A DNA stretch of 64,000 nt, taken from positions 34,178,653-34,242,652 of the forward strand of contig NC_079206.1 in NCBI RefSeq assembly GCF_026745355.1, given 5' to 3'. This document shows, piece by piece, positions 11,401 to 23,400 of this stretch. The translations under genes were made by a program, and so were the position numbers. The notes under the pieces are model-generated. The model saw only the letters and a list, made by a program, of their open reading frames with translations, did no database searches and was not told the DNA's origin. Every line of letters starts with the position of its first letter. Within the stretch, counting starts at the first letter, position 1. The DNA is from Beta vulgaris subsp. vulgaris. Taxonomy: Eukaryota > Streptophyta > Magnoliopsida > Caryophyllales > Amaranthaceae.

Positions 11401-14400
11401 CAGGTAACTAGTCTCAACTTCAAAATTGAAACTAAGTCTTTGCTACTATTTTTACAGTTTTGGTGATATCATGTATTATTAAAGCCAAATGGAGAAGATA
11501 GAAATGTTTTATCATATGTATTTACTAAATTAATTGCACTGTCAATGTCATGTTCATATAGTGTATCGGAAGAAACATCTTGCAAGTGTTATGACACGCT
11601 TCACGACCATTGCCACTTGGATTGATTAATTGCGTAAAAGATCCATCTTAACATAGTAACCTAAGAGGTTTTGGAATTTTTCTAGAAGATGATAGCTTAG
11701 AATGAACCTTTTAGAACCCCAATAGAAATAAAAGGTTATAAGCACCATAGTTACTACAATATGAGTTTTATCTAATTCGTGAATTCTTCAGCTATAACAA
11801 TACACTTGAAAGTTTTGATAACTAATTATAACGGCTAATATGACAGCATAACTGTCTAAAATCGCTGTTGCTGTGTAAATACACTTCACATAACGGCCTT
11901 TACATAATACCGTATTGGCATGCAGTAGCTGCTAGAAGGTTTTTCCTTCCCCCCCCCCCCCCTAAAGTCAATCTCCAATCTTTTTGTATAGGTTTTTTTT
12001 AACTCTCCCACACCTCCCTCCTCTCATGTTTTTCATGTAGCCTATCCTATATTTATGATGGCTTTAGTTCTATTTAGGCAATAGATATAAATTCTAGCTT
12101 GTGGGATTAGCAATGTATCTAATGGGCTGTTCTACAGAACTATTGTGGTATAGGCTTTTTATTTGTACTGTAAACCTTTCACGTTTTTTCTGTTTCCACT
12201 TTGGATATTTTTTTTAGAGACTGTACACAAGTGAGAGAGCCTAAAATTAATAAGTCACATGCATACATATTTTCTTATTTCCTGTAACAAAAGTTAATAT
12301 AGATATCGAATTATGCTAAACTATTTGCATGGCCTTGTTTCCTAAGTAGAAGATCTTAATTGTTAATAAGTAATTCAGTTGGCTTAGTTGATTACGTTCT
12401 GATGAAAAGGAGGATCTCCACCCTTCTTTTGGTTATTACTGATGTCAACTACACCTCTAGGATCTTTATGCTTTTTGTTAATAAATGGTCCTTGTACCAG
12501 GTAGCTGTATTATTTGTCTTTTTTACATCAACTCCTAGGATCATGTGCTGATTAGGAGAGGTGTGCTCTGCAGCTTGTAGTGGAGGCTTTACCTCTTTTT
12601 CTCTCTCTTTCCTTGCCTATATATATCCAGTGGGTGTAATAGAAGATATACAGATGAGTTAATACATAAAACTATTCCCCTCTATTTCTGAGTTTTGCAT
12701 TCTAACGTTTAAGTATCAAAGTTTTCATGGTATCAGAGCCTGGTTACGTAACCATTCCTTCAACCCCTCTTTTCTTCCTTCCTACATCTCATGTCATTCC
12801 TTGAAACAAAAATCCCATTTCTTCCTTCATAAATTCTCTGATTCCTTCCGTGCCTCACTGAAATGACAAAACTATTTGACATTCAAAACCCCCTATACCT
12901 ACATCCATCAGATGGACAAAGTTCTGTCACAGTAGAGAAGCTAGTGAAACTATAGAGAGTGGAGAAGATCAATGGAGATTGTCCTAGCTTCCAAGAGAAA
13001 GTTAGGGTTTGTAACTGCAGTGATAAAGAGAGAGGCTAGTGACCCAGTCAAAGCTCAACAGAGGGAAACATGCAATAGTATGGTGATAGCTTGGGTGATG
13101 GGATTAATGAGTGAGACAATCAAGAGGTCTACCTTGTTCCCGTAGTTTGAAAATAGGGTTTCGGTCACGGTTGTGGTAACGGTCACGGTGATGTGGGAAC
13201 GGGGATGATGCGGTTGTCGTACCGCTGAATATCGGCTTAAACCTTGAAATATCCATGAAACCCGCCTAAAATGCGGTTTTTTACACCTTTACGATGCAGG
13301 CAATATCGGTTCGGTAGATTTGAAAACCTTTACGAAACGGGCTATACGATACGATGCGGCCTTGTTTTTACACCATGCTTGTTCCTAAGAATAACTAGAG
13401 AGGTATGCAAGCAGCTGTAGGTAAGGTTCTCACAAACAAATGGTGCCAGGAAATATAAACTTAGAAGAGAAGTTTATGAACTTAAGCAAATGAAAGACCC
13501 ATAAATGAGTTACACTTAAATGTGTGCTCTATGGGAAGAAATAGACGGCTTGAATCTTCTTCCTACTCTCACTGAGTTGACTACTGAAGTTAATGAGTTC
13601 TTCAGAAAAAAAAATGTTCCAATTTCTGAAGGGCCTTGATGAGGGTTATGCAGCTCACAGGAGCCACATTCTAGTGCAATCCCCTCTTCCTAGTGTTGAG
13701 GTAGCTTGTGGCTCATTGGTTCAAGAACAAGCACAGAGGGAAATACTGAAAAACGTGTAGATGAACTTGAAATTTCTGCAATATACAGCAAAGGAGGAGA
13801 TTCCAAGCCTTAGAAGAGAAACCATGATTCATTCTGGGTGCACTGTGTGTGGAAGGAGGAATCATGCTCCTGAAGAATATTGGAGCCTACTGGGCTTTCC
13901 TAAAACTCATCCCCAATACAAGAAGCAACAGAAAAACAAGGAGTGAGTGCTGCAAGATGGAACAAATCAAGCCAAGGCTACAAGGTAGCAGCTAATGCAC
14001 AATCTCAAGAAGATAGTGTGTCCACAACTGGTGCTCAACTAGAGCAACCCTTGAAGCTGGTTCCATGAGGATCAAAGTCTTCCAAGTCTGGGTATGAGAC
14101 CCGGGAGGAGTTAGATCACAACTTTGATCTCTTGTAATATTGCTTCTAGTGGCCAAAATGGATGGATAATTGATTCTGGGGCCAATGACCACATGACAGG
14201 TGATATACATAAACTTGAAAACCCTATACCTACTCACGGCAAACCAAAAATTCACTTACCAAATGGGAAAACCCTTGAAATATCTCATATTGGAAGTGTG
14301 AGTCTGAGAAACAATCTAAAGTTGAAGAATGTGTTATATATCCCTGAATTTCACCATAACCTGTTGTTTGTTAGCAAATTGATGCAAGATAATGATTGTA

Positions 14401-17400
14401 GAGTGAATTTTCACCCTTGTGTATGATCTAGACTCTGTTTTACTTGGTTGAGACAGGATGATGCATGAGATGATGTGGATACTTGTTCTTGGATACTCTT
14501 GAGTCATGATGTCAAATAGAATTGTGTAGAGTTCTAGTTATGTTAGAACTCATATCTTTATTGCTTTCCTTGTTCTACTTGTATTAGGAATCATGGTTTT
14601 GCCTACGTTCTTAAAACGATGGATTTTACATGATTCAAAGAGTCTAGAGAGTATAGGACTTAGGGACTTGTCCTAAGCCTATTAGGGTTATAGTTTATTA
14701 TGTTTTCCTATTAGCATTAGGTTATTTCTTTCCTACTAGGATTAGCATAATTAAACTAGTATAAATAGGGTCTAGGTAGTTCGAATTTTAGGTGGTGAAT
14801 AATAATAATTTCGTGAATTTGAGTGTTTACCCAAATCCTCTTGAATGTTGGTGGCTCTGCCTTTGTGCATTCAAAACCCTTAGTTTTATTCCTTGTGGTG
14901 GCTTTGCCTTTATCATTGAATAAACTAAGTACTATCCAGTTTTGTTTTGTTTCGTTGGTGGCTTTGCCTTTATGCTAATCAAACAATTTGAACCTTTTAT
15001 GTTATTCTTGGTGATCAAATTCTTTATAGAATTGACATAAAAGCCTATCCAACCGTTAGTTTGATATTTGTGGTGATTAAATTCTTTATCGGAGATCAAC
15101 TAAGTACTATCCTTTAATTTTGTTAGCTTCCGCACTTGTAATTTAGTCTCTTAGTAGATTAAATACATCACAGGAAGAAGAAGTAATGAAGTCAAGAAAA
15201 GTGTCAATGACACAGGGATGAAACAAGGCACTCAAGTTTGCTCTTAGTTAGCTAACAATGTAGTGCTCATGAAGAGTGCTAAGTGTAATTTAGCTAATTT
15301 GAATGAGTGTAACTTGTGGCATACCATGGACAAATTTCTCAAAATTGGTTATATTTCCAAATTTTGCAATGATAGACACAATGTTTGCTTAACTTGTGCA
15401 CTTGCAAAGTTTACTAAACTTCCTTACTCTGCTAGCAAGTCATGTGCAAAGTCTAAATTTGAACTTATACACATTGATATTTGAGGACCTTACAAGGTCA
15501 GTACTAGGGAATCCTATATGTATTTCCTTACCATAGTGGATTATCTTTCTAGAGCAACCTGGGTTCATCTCCTGAAACTGAAATTTGAAGCCTATGTCAG
15601 TTTCAAGCCAAGGTGAAAATTGTGAGGTCAGATAATGCCCTCGAATTTGATGATGAAAATTGTAAGAAATTCTTTGGAGATTTGGGTATAATACATCAAA
15701 CAACATGTGTAGATCGTCCTCAACAAAATGGGAGATGTGAGAGGAAACATAGAAATATATTGGAGATGGCAAGGGCCCTAAGGTTCCAGGCAGGATTACC
15801 TTTGAGCTATTGGGGTGAGTGTGTAATGACTGCCACCTATATTACAAACAGATTACCACCTGTTTCTGTAAACAATAAAACACCCTGCAAAATTGGTGTT
15901 TGACAGGAAACCAGACTACAGCTTGATGAAATCCTTTGGCTGCCTTGCTCGTGCTTACAACCTTGTGTTTCACAAATATAAATTTAAAGCCAGGGGTGTT
16001 CCCTGTGTGTTTATAGGAATCCTATGCACAAAAAGGGATAAATTCTCCTGAATCTGTTGACAAAGCAGAAATTTGTGTCGAGGGATGTTAAAGTCCATGA
16101 AGAAATTTTTCCCTACAACACCTAACCAAATCCCCTTATTAACACCCTCTTCCTGTTGAAATGCCTAACTCCAGTGCTCATTGTGATGTTGACAGTGAAG
16201 AGCAGGAGGAAGAACCTCACCTTGACTCTACTTCACCTAGCAGCACTCCACCTAGCAGGTCACCTACTTCACCTAGCAGGTCACCCTCACATCAATCAGC
16301 TCATACACCACCTGCAATCACTCAACCAACCCCACCTAAAAGCCCAAAAATACCTGCAAACTCACCCATTCAGCCTAGAAGATCTTCTAGACTTCACAAA
16401 GAACCAGGCTAGCTGATTATGTCGGTGATCCATCTCACAAAACACACCCAACATCTCAACCTGTTACTCACATAGCCAACCTGGTCACCACTCACATACA
16501 ACCCAAATTTGCTGCTTTCCTAGCCCAAACACCCAACATACATGACCCTATTCACTTTAAAGATGCCGTCAAACATAAACATTGGGTCCATGCTATGAAT
16601 GAGGAGCTACAGACACTGGACATTACCATGCTCTCACCCGGGAAAAAAGTCATAGGATGCAAATGGCTATTTGAAACCAAACACAAGCATTGAAAGGCAC
16701 AAAGGCAGGCTGATAGTTATGGTGTGCAAACACGAGTATGACATAGACTACTATGAGAACTTTGCTCTTGTTGCCAAGCTCTACTAGCTGTGGCACAATT
16801 GAAACATGGCATGTCATCCAAATGGATGTCAAGAATGCCTTTTTTCATGGGGAATTGCTAGAAAACGAATACATGCAACTTCCCCCCCGCTACTCAGATT
16901 ACAACAGAATTACCCTTGACCCCACCTGTACCTCCTCTCCAAACACATCAACTCTAGAGTGTGCAAACTAAAAAAAATCCCTATATGGCCTTAAGCAAGC
17001 ACCCAGGCGCTCTAAAGGATTATGGGTTCCATCAGTCCAAAACCGACTATTCTCTATTCACCAAGCTCACTCAAACATCATTTGTGGTAATATTGGTCTA
17101 TGTAGATGACCTACTGGTTGCACGTAATGACACTCATGAGATTGCTCTTTTCAAATAGTATCTCTCCTCTAACTTTCACATGAAAGACTTGGAGCCCTTA
17201 GGTACTTCTTGCGTATTGAAGTGGACAGATCTAGTCAAGGTTTCTTTCTCTCCCAAAGGAAATATGCTAGTGTGAAAGAGTATGGCATGCACAAAGCTAA
17301 GTCAGTGAGATTATTTTAGAAGCTAATCTCAAACTTACAGCAGACATGGGTAACCCTCTCTTATCCATCACTGAATATCAAAGATTGATAGGCAGACTTG

Positions 17401-20400
17401 TCTATCTCACTATTACTAGACCAGACATCACTTATGATGTTCACATTCTCAGTCAATTTATGCACAAACCCTCTACCGTGCATATGCATGCAGCTAAGAG
17501 GATGCTAAGGTACATCAATAACTCCTTAGGCCAATCTAGTGCTCACCTCACAGTATACTGTGATAGTGAGCTGGCTGCCACAAGATCAACAACTGGCTTT
17601 TGCATCTTATTAGGCTCATCTCCTCTCTCTTAGAAATCCAAGAAGCAACATGTTGCCAGGTCCTCACAGCCTGTCTCAACTCCTCAAGGAACTTGGCCTC
17701 AAACACTTCCCCATACTATCCTGAACTGCGACAACAAGGCAGCCCTAGCAATAGCAACTAACCCTGTTCATCATGACAGAACAAAACATGTAGAGCTAGA
17801 CTGTCACTTCATCAGGGACAAAATCACATATGGCAGCATCAGCACCAACTATGTTCCCACCAATGAACAAGCACTTGATGTGTTTACTAATCCCCTCACT
17901 ATCTCTTAACACAATCATTTTCAATCCAAGCTTAGAGCTCTTTCCAATCCCTCTCAGCTTGAGGAGGAGTGATGAAAAGGAGGATCTCCACCCTTCTTTT
18001 GGTTATTATTGATGCCCACTACACCTCTAGGATCTTTATGCTTTTTTTCTGTTATGTAATAAATGGTCCTTGTACCAATAGCTGTTTTATTTGTCTTTTT
18101 GTACAACTGCTCCTAGGATGATGTGGCTTGGAAGTGCTTAGTCTCTCTTAGGAAAGAAGAGTTGCCAAGAAGTCCTAGTTCTATTAGGACTCTCTATGTA
18201 GTTCATATGTAGTTCCATGTTCTGTTGAGAAACTATGTAGTTTCATTGCTTTATAAGTCTTTATTTTGGGCGTGTGAATGATGAAGGGATCCTTTTATGT
18301 TTAGGAGTCTAATTCCCTTAATCATAGAGTCTTGCTGGTTTAGAGTTCATTTGCATTAGGACTTTTAATTATGTAGTCGTGTGTTAGGGATTAGTTTAGT
18401 TTGTTGTTTTTGTTTATCCTTTAGGCTTTACTAGTTCTAATTGGTTTAGGATTCTATGTAATACTATGGGATTTCGGCCATAATAATAAAGTAGTTGGTT
18501 TTGCTTAAAGTTAAACGTGAGTTTAATATTGGATTTGGACGTATGTTCTAGATTTCTTATTGTTTTAGGGAGTGAACCTAAACACAAGAACCTTAGATTT
18601 AGGCGAGTGAAACCTCAAACTAAGTAAGATCTGCGTGAGTTAGTGAGTGAAGCTAATAAACCAATCTCAAATCCTTTCCTAACTCATATTTAAGGTGAGT
18701 GAAGCCCTAAAAGTGAATTAGAACCCTTAGTGGAGTTTAACTGAGTGAAGATATTCGAAGCTAAGCAGATTCCGTTTCCGGAATCATATCATAGGATCAT
18801 GTGCTGATCAGGACAGCTGTGCTCTGCAGCTTGTAGTGGAGGCTTAACCTCTTTTTCTCTCTCTTTCCTTGCCTATATATGTAGCCAGTGGGTGTAATAG
18901 AAAATATACAGATGAGTTAGTGCACAAAACTATTCCCCTCTATTTCCGAGTTGTTTACTCTGCATTCTAACCTTGATGTAAGCATCAAAGTTTTCACGTT
19001 CTTTGTTGTTATAACTGTACAATGATGTTTTGGCCAAGTTGAGGTGCTTGAATAGTTTGATAGGACATCCGGCAGCAAAGTATCCTGGTTTAAAAGCTGC
19101 TGCAGCAGCTCCCTATTTACTTGAAAAATCTATTTTTATTGCATGAACTATATATTTCCGGATGCAGTTAGTTTGATGAGCCATTCGAATTTAGTCCATC
19201 ACAATCTATAAGCCAAGGTATGGTGACCTTTGACTCCATTTGACATGGCTAGCTTTACCGCCCACTGCATCTGTCTATTAGATATTAGAAAGAGTCTGAG
19301 GGTATTCCTGCCACAATCTACAGCTTGGTCATACCAAGAGAAAGTTAGTATCCAAAATTGCCCAGCTGAGCAACTTGTGGACCTGTGGCTGATATACACT
19401 CTGTAATTTGCAACACTATGTTAAACTGAAGCCCATTTGGGTCGCTTAAATCCTTATTAGTGTCCTGGATAGCTTATAACAACTCTATGCATCCTTTGAC
19501 CAGTAGATGGTAGCAATGCTGAATGAAAATTCTAAAAATATAGATGGTTTTGGGTATAGGATACACTTACAAACCGTGTTGTTAACTGTTGCAGGATGCT
19601 CTAAATGCCATTAGAAGAGGCCATATTCCTTCTCCAGGCAGTATGCCTTCATTTGAGGAGGTCAAAAATATTTTAGGCTTCAATGATTATTATGAAGAGG
19701 AGAAGCTGTATGCCTCAACCCTGATGCCTCAACCTTCCCCTAGAGGTTAGTGAATGTCTGCCCTGCATTCAAAGAAACATCTTTATATATAAATCTGCGT
19801 TTTTATTTGGTTAGTCTAGGCTCCCTGTTGTAAATGTTATGTTGTTGCTTGAGCTGCTGAGCATTCGCTTTAGGTGTGAGCGGCACATAATTTGTTAGTT
19901 CAGCCTTTTGCTCAATGTGTATTTTAACATTGCTAAAGTGAACTTTGATTTGTGATTGATCTTGGTAGTTGATGGAAAGGGTTTTTTGTCAAGTAGAGAA
20001 ATCTGCCTTGAAGGAAAAGATGGCATAGCTATGATCAAAAGTTTAATCTATAATTGTTGTCTAAAATTGTAAAACGGTATTTTGGAGAACTAAAACATCA
20101 CAGAAGGAAATAATATGCTCTTTGTTTCTACTACTGCTTTACAGATAAATTAAGTGTTGGCCAGATTTAACCCTTTGGTGACATCAAAGATAATTATATC
20201 AGAGTGAAGCTTAGTTTGCCTGGAGGCATATTTAATTATAATGATGCTCTAGAATGCCATAAGCTTGCATCATTGATATGATGACTCTAACATGCTTGAT
20301 CAAACCTTGTGGTCCTAAAGGTAAGTTTGTCACTTAACACTTTAGACTCTAGATATTGCCAATGGCCACAACAGTTCTCAACCCACTTTTATTCTTGAAA

Positions 20401-23400
20401 CTTGGATTTTGACTTGCTCGTACACTTACGTCTCAAACCTACTTTAGACACCTTGAAATTTTGGCCACATTATTTAGTTTCACATATATTATCTTATGCA
20501 CTTCATATATCTATGAACTTAAATTATTTCATTTCATGTAGTTTAGACATTACTTATAATTCAAATGATGTTTTTATTTCAAAACATAAATTGTAAGAAA
20601 AACGTATCAACTCAGGTTAGATTATCAATTAAATTTTTTAGGAGTGCAAGTTATTGGTTCAAATAATTTTAGGAGAGACATTTAGAAGAAATAGGTGTGG
20701 AAATTGGAAATATGAAACTAAATATCATTGTTTTTTGAAGGTTTTGAGGTTTTAAATATAAGAGGTAACAAAAATAGAAGTTGAAGTGTTTGGGATTCCA
20801 ATAATTCCTATGATAGATATGTTTATAAATTCCAAAATCAATTTCGTTGGACTAAGCATTCAGGCTGATTATGGCGGTTGATGATCTCATATTCAAAGGA
20901 TTATTTAGGGGGCGTGTACTCAAAGAGTATTGGGGAATGTTTTACGATCGGAGCCAAAATTACGTTTCCAATTATCCTCTACTTAAAACTTTCTATGAAC
21001 TCAACAAAATGATGCCAACTTTGTTATTGGCGTAATTCACCTTATTTCTAAGTTGTAGGCTTGCAAATGTTGCACTTAATTTTCTATAGGAAAGTTTCAC
21101 AAAATTATACTATATTGGTGACATCTATCTCGGGTCCTACCTTTTGAGGTGCCAAAAATTAATAAATTGGTATCATTTTTGGTACTTCACTAAATTGTGG
21201 CTTTTTCCTACAACAGAATGCCGACTTGGAAATGGGCTTTGATGATGTTAATGATTGTATCATATGGAAATTTTTTTTGTAAATAATTATTTTATGGGGA
21301 AATAAGTTAGTGACTCTAAGTCTCCAAAGCTTAGATGGTTCACACCATGGTGTCAAAACAAGGTCGCATCGTATCGTATCGCCCGTGTCGTAAAGGTTTT
21401 CAAATCTGCCGAACCGATATTACCCGCATCGTAAAGGTGTAAAAAAACCGCATTTTAGGGGGGTTTCAGGGATATTTTATGGTTTAAGCCGATATTCAGT
21501 GGTACGACAACCGCATCATCTTACTGCAATCGTGACCGAAATCGTATTTTCAAACTATGGTTCACACGTTAGTACATAGATCATGATGCGCACATGTACA
21601 TGGATAACAAGCCAAATGTACATGGATAACAAGCTAAATGAACATATGGTACATCTCTGTTGGTTCATTGGTATTGATCTTTGTGTTCATAATCTAGTCC
21701 TTCATGCTCATCATGCGTTTGATTTTCATCCTACAGACGTGTATATCTACTAATTTGGGCTAAGTTTCTAATTCAAAAAAAAGAAATTAAAGATATTCCA
21801 CCTCAAATATGTACCCTCTCTCTTTGTTTGAATTTCCCACCAAGCTAACGAACCCTCAATATCTTGCACCCAAAGCAAAAGACAAAATTTCTTGTTTCCT
21901 TGCATAAGTAAAGGCGTCGAACTGGATCGATATTTGTTCCTGTTTATGCTTTGTAGTAAATGAATTCATCATCCAAAATTATCTCATTACTTCTCAAATA
22001 TCTTGTGATTTTTCTTGAGAAATAGGTTTGTAAATACTAATGTCCTTTGTTTTATATATAATGATTTTTGTTTTTTATAAACTTAGCAAGAATGATTTCT
22101 TAGATTTTTTTAAAAAATCGGTTACTATTGTGAAAACATTTCTCTCCACTTATGTGGCAAAGTTCGTATGTATCGGCAATCATAGGCTAATTCCTAGCAA
22201 TTAAAGCAATTTGATTACATTTTTATTTTAATTTTTGATACAGATGGCCCATTAGATCAAAGTCTTCATTTTTTTTCAAGTTTTAACCCATTCTAAATTC
22301 ACCTAGCTCGACAATGTTGTTCAAGTCCATGTCAACTATCTAAAACAAGTAGTTCTTGGTGGAAGTACTCATTACTGAATATGCAACCACTTTACGAACT
22401 TGAAGTATGTAAAGTAGGAATACCAATATAAAGGGAAATGGAAATATTCTGTTATTCTAACCAAAGAAAAATTTGCTCTTTAAATGTTCTTTTGGTAACA
22501 ACTTATAGTTTCCTTGTTTCTATTATATACATGCTCTTAAATGTTGGATATGTTTTCCTACATTCTTGTTCTCTTGTGCTGTAACACTACATAGTTTTCT
22601 CCTTCTTGATACTTATAAATGTTGGCTACATGTCAGCTGTTGAGAGTGGTTACAATCTCATACAAAGTGATCAAGATAGCTTGAATGAGAATGGACAATC
22701 TGTGCAAGATCCCCCAGTTGAAGTGGTAATTCCTGAAGTTTATACTAATTATGGTGCAGATGCTTCAAGGGAAGCTTTTGGCAGTATATGGTCTCGAACA
22801 TTGAGAATCAAAGTTACAGGAAATGATGGTTCTAATAAGCTCGACGTCAGGATTCCTGTGAGTCACATGAATTTTTTGTTTATTCTATCTAGAGTTACCA
22901 AATTCTTCACCCTCGTTTATACTGTGTTCCAACGTGCACGTACTAATTTGTGTTCCATCAGCATATGAATTTACCGGTAGGTGCAAATCTAGTACTCTTG
23001 GTGTGCATATAAAAAAACAATAGAAAAAAAATATTTTAAGTGATAAAGCTAGTATTTAGAATTCAATAGATCAGACTGCTCTTTCAGCTGTGGGGCTGTG
23101 AGAGGCAACTTGCTTTTTCTTCAATTTTCTTCTCTCTTCACTTTCTAAATGACAGCTCATTTTATAGGATTTTGCTTTTGAACAGTGACTATGGGGTCTA
23201 GCCCCAAAACTATAGTCTGATTATCAGCCTATACTGTTTTCAATAATATAAAGCGAAGAGAAACTAGGCATAAAAACTAGGCTATATTGGTACTTGCAGT
23301 GTGTTTAATATAATTGTGTATTGGACAAGCTAATTAGATTATCTCAGGGCCTTTTCCCTAGCAAAATCAGTTTCTTTTTGCATTTAATGAAACAATTAGA

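Larger units (their letters stand above)
12400..18996 (+). mobile_element. Ty1/copia LTR retrotransposon inside intron 4
   Basis: The element is flanked by CGTTC on both sides (12395-12399 and 18997-19001), so both ends are exact. LTRs start TGATGAAAAGG and end TTTTCA. The initiator-Met PBS TGGTATCAGAGCC directly follows the 5' LTR, and the purine tract GAGGAGGAG directly precedes the 3' LTR. Domain order gag, protease, integrase, RT, RNase H is the copia order. Frames are broken by many stops and shifts. It carries a MITE (13141-13377), an LTR-like insertion (14424-15170) and a solo LTR inside its own 3' LTR (18119-18791), so it is old. It lies in the same orientation as the host gene. Confidence 0.93.

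Noticed and set aside
12360..12551. 63-codon frame at the copia 5' LTR
   Set aside because: It crosses the insertion boundary of the copia LTR and recurs partly in the 3' LTR, so it is not a gene.
5118..19750. Carnation petal death protein-type identity for the enzyme
   Set aside because: That protein belongs to the same superfamily and keeps the KKCGH loop, but it lacks the [16 protein letters not shown] N-terminal sequence and the C-terminal domain seen here.
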